Of a stretch of DNA of 35,388 nucleotides, positions 31,160-35,388 are shown in pieces. This stretch comes from Dictyobacter arantiisoli (lineage in GTDB: Bacteria > Chloroflexota > Ktedonobacteria > Ktedonobacterales > Ktedonobacteraceae), in NCBI RefSeq assembly GCF_008326305.1, contig NZ_BIXY01000077.1:1-35388 (forward strand), given 5' to 3'. The notes beneath the pieces were generated by a model. It ran no database searches. It was not told where the DNA came from and saw nothing but the letters and a program-made list of their open reading frames with translations. Numbering within the stretch: the first letter of the stretch is position 1; each line of letters opens with the position of its first letter. A program made the position numbers and the translations under genes.

Positions 31160-32306
31160 AATCCGTCTGCATCCCACTCCCGAACAACTTGCCTATTTCT
31201 CCCAGGCCGCTGGCATCTCACGGTTCACCTGGAACTGGGCTCTGGCCGAGTGGAACCGGCACTACGAAGCCGGAGAAAAACCCACTGCATTCAAGCTCAA
31301 AAAGCAGTTTACTGCCATTCGGCGAGAACAGTTCCCCTGGACCTGGGACGTGACGAAAAACGCGTCGGATCAACCGTTTTTCGATCTGGCGAAAGCGTTC
31401 ACCGCCTTTTTTGAGAAACGAGCCCAACGACCTCGCTTCAAGAGCAAAAAGAAAAGCAAACCCAGTTTTTATCTGGCTAATGATCAGTTTGAGTTGAAAG
31501 ACCACCATGTCTGGATACCCAAGCTTGGCTGGGTCAATCTTGCGGAAAACCTGCGCTTCAAAGGCAAAATCATGGGAGCGCGTGTGACCAAAAAGGCGGA
31601 TTGGTGGTTCATTTCCATCACGGTGGACATCCCTGATGAAGTCCCGCAGAAGCGACCCGCAGCCGTTGGGGTGGACGTCGGCTTGAACCGATTAGCGACC
31701 TTGAGTACGGGCGAGGAATGCGAAAACCAAGCATTCCTCAAAACGAACCTCAAAAAGCTCCGTCAGGCCAACAAACGGCAGCACCGCCGCACACCGGGAT
31801 CAAAGAATCGCGAGAAAGCACGGCAACAGGTGGCTCGCTTGCATTATCGTATCACCTGCAAACGTGACGATGTGTTGCAAAAGCTCACCACTCGGCTGGC
31901 AGATTGTTATGGCATCATTGGCATTGAGGATCTCCATCTCAAAGGATTGCTGAAAAACCGCAGCCTGGCTCGCTCATTTTCTGATGCAGCCCTGGGCAAA
32001 CTGTTGGACCTGTTGACCAGCAAAGTCGAGCAACGAGGTGGGCAGGTCGTGAAGGTAGGAAGGTTCTTCCCCTCAACCAAGCTCTGCCATGGATGCCAGT
32101 GGAAATGGGACGAGATCACGCTGGCGGACCGCGTGTTCGTGTGCCAAAATCCTGACTGCGCCTACCATCTTTTTTCGCAAGATCGCGATCACAATGCAGG
32201 TCAGAATATCCTGCGGGAAGCCCTTCACTTGATCGGGCTCATTGATCAAGTCGTCAACGGCAGTAGCTCCGACGAGGACGCAAACTTGCCTGTGGACCTG
32301 GGGTAA
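31143..32306 (+). CDS. tnpB: TnpB RNA-guided nuclease (Cas12-like ancestor family)
   Basis: This 387-residue TnpB looks complete. It starts with MIKAHKIRLHPTPEQL, typical of the family, and has a split RuvC nuclease: Asp178 in VGVDVGLNRLA, Glu262 in IGIEDLHLKG and Asp347/Asp349 in QDRDHNAGQN. A zinc ribbon sits between the last two parts (CHGC then CQNPDC). TnpB proteins cut DNA guided by an omega RNA made from the element's 3' end, which helps keep the element in place. The ATG at 31143 has AAGGA 8 bp upstream inside tnpA. The common GIDxG is GVDVG here, which is normal variation. Confidence 0.95.
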   Translation: MIKAHKIRLHPTPEQLAYFSQAAGISRFTWNWALAEWNRHYEAGEKPTAFKLKKQFTAIRREQFPWTWDVTKNASDQPFFDLAKAFTAFFEKRAQRPRFKSKKKSKPSFYLANDQFELKDHHVWIPKLGWVNLAENLRFKGKIMGARVTKKADWWFISITVDIPDEVPQKRPAAVGVDVGLNRLATLSTGEECENQAFLKTNLKKLRQANKRQHRRTPGSKNREKARQQVARLHYRITCKRDDVLQKLTTRLADCYGIIGIEDLHLKGLLKNRSLARSFSDAALGKLLDLLTSKVEQRGGQVVKVGRFFPSTKLCHGCQWKWDEITLADRVFVCQNPDCAYHLFSQDRDHNAGQNILREALHLIGLIDQVVNGSSSDEDANLPVDLG

Positions 32307-32400
32307 GACCAAAGCGTTTCGGCGCAGCGGCCCCTGGGGAGGAAGCAGGAACAATGAACGATGCTGGAAGCGTGTGCGTGCATATGTTTTCCTACAGTAA
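32200..32400 (+). ncRNA. Probable omega RNA region of the TnpB element
   Basis: In TnpB elements the guide RNA covers the tnpB 3' end and the short stretch up to the right end, with the guide in the flanking DNA. Here 32285-32350 is GC-rich and can fold (CCTGGGG near 32296 with CCCC near 32330; CCCC-TGGGG next to it), followed by GGAAGCAGGAAC. Exact ends are not determinable from one copy. Position is inferred from family knowledge. Confidence 0.35.
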
Positions 32401-32528
32401 TCAGAGCAGATAAATAGCGGGATATCCCAATGGCTCGCGAGTACTTGTCAGGTTTGCTATGATAAGGATTGCCGGGCTTGCTTTGCAGGTCCGAGAATCT
32501 GGCAATCGAGCATAAAGGATACGTTGTG

Positions 32529-33350
32529 ATGTTTGAAGGTAAGAGATGTGGTCTCCTGTTTCTGGTGGTGCCCGCTACGGCGGCGCTTGAGGCACTCCTG
32601 CCCCGGCTATTAGAGGATTGTCCCGCGCTCAGTGCGGCGCGTTTAGAGGCGACGGCGCTCGAAGAGCAGATGCTGGCAGGACGCGATACGCTGGCGCTCT
32701 GCTCCCTGCGCGAGGGCGCACGCTGGCGCAAGCGCTATCCCGATACGGTGCGCTTACTGGCGCTGGAGACACCCAATGGCGCGGTGACCGACTATGTGGA
32801 TTATCTCCTCACTCCTGAGAATCTGCTGCAACAGGTACAAGGAATCATCCTGGCGGAGCGCAGTCGGCGGCAGGTCGTCAATCAGCGCAGCATGGATCGA
32901 CCACGCCACAGCTTTGACTATACCGCAACCGCCTATGTACTCTCCAAAGACTATACGAAGGTCCTGCTGATCGAGAAGGCTGATGGACGCTGGTTCCCAC
33001 CCGGCGGACATATCGAAGAGGGTGAGTATCCCCATGAAGCGGTGGCACGCGAGGTGCGCGAGGAGACCGGCTATGAGATCCAGTTTCTCCAACAGGAAGA
33101 GAATACATTGGAGATAACAATGGGTGAGGCCACGCTACTTCCAGTCCCTTTTCAGGTTCTGCTTGAGAATATTGCAACCCATTATCATCATGATTTTATT
33201 TATCTCTGCCACGTGGCAGGCGAGCAGCAAGCCGGGGCCGAATTTGAAGGCCATTGGATAGAATTGGCTCGCGTGCCCGCGCTGCCCGCGCCAGATGATA
33301 TCCATGCTAGCGCCCGGCAGCTACTCAAACTCTTTGGTGAGCAGGCATAA
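32529..33350 (+). CDS. Two-part protein with C-terminal Nudix domain
   Basis: This 273-residue protein has a complete Nudix box in its C-terminal half: PGGHIEEGEYPHEAVAREVREETGY, with the strand before it (FDYTATAYVLSKDYTKVLLIEKADGRWFPP) typical of mutT-like hydrolases. The first 120 residues form a separate part (LLFLVVPATAALEALLPRLLEDCP, RDTLALCSLREGARWRKRYPDTVRLLALE, YVDYLLTPENLLQQVQGIILAERSRRQ). Its alternating pattern looks like a Rossmann-type or receiver-like alpha/beta domain without an obvious phosphorylation site; I do not recognise it. The start at 32529 has AGGA 9 bp upstream. It is unrelated in its N-terminus to the Nudix protein at 10.8 kb. Confidence 0.82.
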   Translation: MFEGKRCGLLFLVVPATAALEALLPRLLEDCPALSAARLEATALEEQMLAGRDTLALCSLREGARWRKRYPDTVRLLALETPNGAVTDYVDYLLTPENLLQQVQGIILAERSRRQVVNQRSMDRPRHSFDYTATAYVLSKDYTKVLLIEKADGRWFPPGGHIEEGEYPHEAVAREVREETGYEIQFLQQEENTLEITMGEATLLPVPFQVLLENIATHYHHDFIYLCHVAGEQQAGAEFEGHWIELARVPALPAPDDIHASARQLLKLFGEQA

Positions 33351-33378
33351 TCCTGCCTCTCCATTCCATTCTGCTTGC

Positions 33379-34008
33379 TTATCTTTGCGGCGGAAGGAGT
33401 AGAAAGTAGATGCCCAGGATGGTCAAAATACAAATGATGGCGGTGACACCGATAAATTGTGCCCGCTTGAATTTGTGGATCGCCTGCATCGAGAGAATGA
33501 GCAGGTAGACGCTGTACAGGTGCGGCAGATAGGGGAGCCAGGATGTAGTGCCGGGAATCAGCTGTAAGACAGAACTGAGCAGCACCATAGGGACACCAAA
33601 GAGGGCCAGCGTATAGAGCTGCTGTACATATCTCCCCTGCCCTCCCAGGACGCGGCCCATGGCACAGAGAATAGCCCCCGCGATCAAGAAGGAAATGGGC
33701 GTGGCGGCAATGATCAGGATAGCCGTCACGCCATAGAGCATCAGTTGCTCGGTCTGCGCGCTCATACCCGCCACCGGCGTCAGGCTGGATGGCGAGATCA
33801 GTAAGGCGAGAATGGTCAGGATGGCGCTCAAAACGCTTAAACCGATCAGTTGAATCCAGATACTACTCCAACGCGCATACTGCTTCTCCTCCGCAAATGT
33901 CTGTATCGATGGATGCAACATCACTCGCAGATATTGCTTGCATAAGTCACCAGCTCCCCGACGAGCCATTGACGGCTCGCGGGCAGGATAAGAGATTTTA
34001 TCTGACAA
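33379..34008 (-). CDS. Yip1-domain-like membrane protein
   Basis: This 209-residue protein has a cytoplasmic N-terminus of about 45 residues and five hydrophobic segments, starting with WIQLIGLSVLSAILTILALLI and ending with FIGVTAIICILTILGIYFLLL. The layout and the GQGRYVQQLYTLALFGVPMVLLSSVLQLIP region match small bacterial Yip1-family proteins of unknown role. The start is TTG at 34008, with AAGGAGG 7 bp upstream; the ATG between them is in another frame. It converges on the Nudix gene with only 28 bp between the stops. Confidence 0.8.
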   Translation of the reverse strand: MSDKISYPAREPSMARRGAGDLCKQYLRVMLHPSIQTFAEEKQYARWSSIWIQLIGLSVLSAILTILALLISPSSLTPVAGMSAQTEQLMLYGVTAILIIAATPISFLIAGAILCAMGRVLGGQGRYVQQLYTLALFGVPMVLLSSVLQLIPGTTSWLPYLPHLYSVYLLILSMQAIHKFKRAQFIGVTAIICILTILGIYFLLLPPQR

Positions 34009-34029
34009 AACATGCCTCCTTGCTACACT

Positions 34030-34091
34030 GATAATGATGTACCAATAGCTGTTTTTTAATCATTATCGCTTTTTTTGGGTCTGGGCGTCAA
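34030..34091 (-). promoter_or_regulatory. Promoter of the Yip1-like gene with an overlapping inverted repeat
   Basis: On the minus strand TTGACG (34091-34086), an 18-bp spacer and GATAAT (34067-34062) form a promoter. An inverted repeat GATAATGAT (34030-34038) / ATCATTATC (34059-34067) has its upstream arm on the -10 box, as expected for a repressor site. Confidence 0.55.
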
Positions 34092-34147
34092 GTAAAAAAC
34101 ACTGTTGCAGCAACAACACCTGCACAGCGAAAAAAACACAGCATAAA

Positions 34148-34174
34148 GAAAAGGCTGTGCTTCTACCATAGCCC
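34148..34174 (-). terminator. Intrinsic terminator of the 34216-34638 gene
   Basis: On the minus strand GGGCTATGG-TAGAAG-CACAGCC forms a short stem with one A-C mismatch, followed by TTTTCTTT. It lies about 40 bp past the stop of the upstream gene. Confidence 0.5.
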
Positions 34175-34215
34175 TTTTTTGAAGCGTATGGACAAATAAG
34201 GACAGAGTTGTGCGC

Positions 34216-34638
34216 TTACTCGGGACGGCAGTCTATAAATTTCAACTCGCCGATGCAATCAAGGGGCTGCGCTCGACTGAGAAAGCTCGCTTTGCGTGGC
34301 GGACGATACTGTTGGGTAAAGCAGAAGCGGGCACCGGTTGTCAGCTCATATGCCTCCGCCAGAAGTGCACGCGTGGATTGTCCATCCTCCAGCGTGGCAT
34401 ACCCGTTATAGATCAGCACTCCCTGCTCAACTCCACTGGAGGTCAGGACGGCTGGTACCGCCTTGCGCGCCTCTTCCAACGTCTCCGTTTGCAACACGAT
34501 CATCGTTGTCCTGATATTGAGGACCGGAATCAGATCCTCATCTCCCATGATCGAGTCTAAACCCATGGCGACGGATTCATGAACAAGCGCCAGAAGTTCA
34601 GCACTGAGATCTTCTAGCCGGTGAGTTTGTTCTCCCAT
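34216..34638 (-). CDS. Conserved-looking protein of unknown function
   Basis: This 140-residue soluble protein has a mixed alpha/beta pattern: an N-terminal helix (HRLEDLSAELLALVHESVAMGLDSIM), strand-like segments (LIPVLNIRTTMIVLQ, GVLIYNGYATLED), a helix (STRALLAEAYEL) and a basic C-terminus with three Cys. I recognise no family or catalytic motif and no signal peptide. The ATG at 34638 has AGGG 8 bp upstream; the ATG two codons earlier is too close to that site. A terminator separates it from the Yip1-like gene, so it is probably transcribed alone. Confidence 0.7.
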   Translation of the reverse strand: MGEQTHRLEDLSAELLALVHESVAMGLDSIMGDEDLIPVLNIRTTMIVLQTETLEEARKAVPAVLTSSGVEQGVLIYNGYATLEDGQSTRALLAEAYELTTGARFCFTQQYRPPRKASFLSRAQPLDCIGELKFIDCRPE

Positions 34639-34802
34639 ATACATCGCCCTTTATTCTTACTAGAGATATGCTGTACGACAACTGAAATCATTTTTTCATT
34701 CCCCATAATACACCGAATGCTTGCCGTTGTCCAAATCTCAGGGATAAGTACCAAAAACAGCAGCATGTTCAACGTTTTCCAGCAGCTTTAGCCCACACAA
34801 AA

Positions 34803-34867
34803 ATCAGTGCTTGACGCACAAAGACACAAAGATCAGTGCTTGACATTCTAGCATTCTATGCTATATT
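34803..34867 (+). promoter_or_regulatory. Promoter-like site with 13-bp direct repeats and no gene behind it
   Basis: TTGACA (34840-34845), a 16-bp spacer and TATATT (34862-34867) resemble a sigma-70 promoter. ATCAGTGCTTGAC occurs twice (34803-34815 and 34832-34844), 29 bp apart; the second copy includes most of the -35 box. No convincing reading frame follows in 34868-35388. Confidence 0.4.
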
Positions 34868-35154
34868 TAATGCAGGCAGGGTTCTTCTCGAACCACCCCC
34901 TATATACCAGCGTATTACTATACGTACCGTGTTCGGTGGAGATGCAAAAGCTTCTGATGGATCTTTTCCATGTTCCAACACGTCTTACCTTAAGAGATTG
35001 CTCTGCCAGCTTTCCCCAACGGGGCACGGCAAAGTCACCGACGATTCAATTATCCCTCTTCCCACACAAGCTCATCAATATATAATACGAAACAATACAG
35101 TTCAGGATAACATATGCCTACCCATCTAGTCCTACCGCTTTCCACTCTCAATAC

Positions 35155-35305
35155 AGCGAGCCGAGACGGCAAACCCACGCTGCGACTACCCCTCACGAGC
35201 AATACATACCGCTTCATGAAGAGGAATGAAGGCGAGAGGAGCCATCCGTAGCAGCCACCCTTCACGGGCAATACCGCTTAAATAGCGAGAAGCGGAGGAG
35301 ATGAA
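35155..35305 (-). repeat. R1-type left ends, two in tandem
   Basis: CCCCTCACGAGCAATACATA with CCGCTTCATGAAG, and CACCCTTCACGGGCAATACC with GCTTAAATAGCGAGAAG, are two successive copies of the R1 left end seen at 19988 and 22728. CCATCCGTAGCAGCCACC joins them. The stretch 34639-35388 contains no supported gene. Confidence 0.6.
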
Positions 35306-35388
35306 TTCTGTAGAGACCGACGAGGAATGGGTTGCAGGAAGTCGGCAAAGGTGGTGTTCTTCAAGGTGATGTTTTGATGCTTTGGTTT

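Larger units (their letters stand above)
30480..32400 (+). mobile_element. IS607-family element with tnpA and tnpB
   Basis: The element carries a serine recombinase gene and a full-length tnpB that overlap by 17 bp, the standard IS607 layout. IS607 elements lack terminal inverted repeats and make no target duplication, so the exact ends cannot be read; I place them roughly just before the promoter (30480) and about 100 bp after tnpB. Both genes look intact, so it may still be active. Confidence 0.75.

Noticed and set aside
34878-34900. tRNA T-arm-like GGTTC-TTCTC-GAACC
   Set aside because: No matching acceptor stem, D-arm or anticodon arm around it. I found no tRNA gene in the window.
34836-35129. 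97-residue plus-strand frame near the right end
   Set aside because: No ribosome site, no recognisable domain, and it begins inside a promoter-like site.

Overview
The window looks like chromosomal DNA of a Ktedonobacteria-type member of the Chloroflexota. This is an inference from several things: moderate GC, F420/flavin-type oxidoreductases, a GxGYxYP-family protein, many isolated MFS, Nudix and MBL genes, abundant dispersed intergenic repeats, and IS607 and IS630 sequences. No rRNA or tRNA gene, CRISPR array or phage module was recognised.

Layout. 1-1.45 kb: a repeat copy and a two-repeat lipoprotein. 1.7-8.2 kb (minus strand): a complete nitrate-assimilation operon in the order nitrate reductase, nirB, nirD, narK, with two terminator-like repeats between nirD and narK and palindromes upstream. 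8.7-14.0 kb (plus strand): MOSC protein, trhO, Nudix hydrolase, MBL-fold hydrolase and a GCS2-like ligase, with an IS630 remnant. 14.2-17.4 kb (minus): a self-contained class I cytochrome P450 system (ferredoxin, FAD reductase, P450) with four tandem 75-bp hairpin repeats before the P450 gene. 17.7-25.3 kb: a secreted Q/H-rich protein, thiolase, LLM oxidoreductase, coaA, DinB protein and an MFS exporter. 25.5-30.1 kb (minus): GxGYxYP protein, ring-cleaving dioxygenase with its MarR regulator, and an F420-type PPOX protein. 30.3-32.4 kb: an apparently intact IS607-family element with tnpA and the RNA-guided nuclease gene tnpB. 32.5-35.4 kb: Nudix, Yip1-like and unknown genes, then a gene-free end.

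How the genes work together. The nas cluster imports nitrate (NarK), reduces it to nitrite (Mo enzyme) and then to ammonium (NirBD). The P450 cluster carries its own electron chain from NAD(P)H. The MarR gene and its dioxygenase share a perfect operator, GTTTAG-NN-CTAAAC, so they are probably one autoregulated quinone/aromatic stress response.

The most unusual content is non-coding. There is a three-member family of elements that join a long perfect palindrome to a conserved short GCACC-N3-GGTGC hairpin. There is also a MITE-like dispersed repeat, often present as inverted pairs with AACGAGAAT-type ends, which fills many of the intergenic gaps from 14 kb to the right end and has apparently supplied the C-terminus of one MFS protein.
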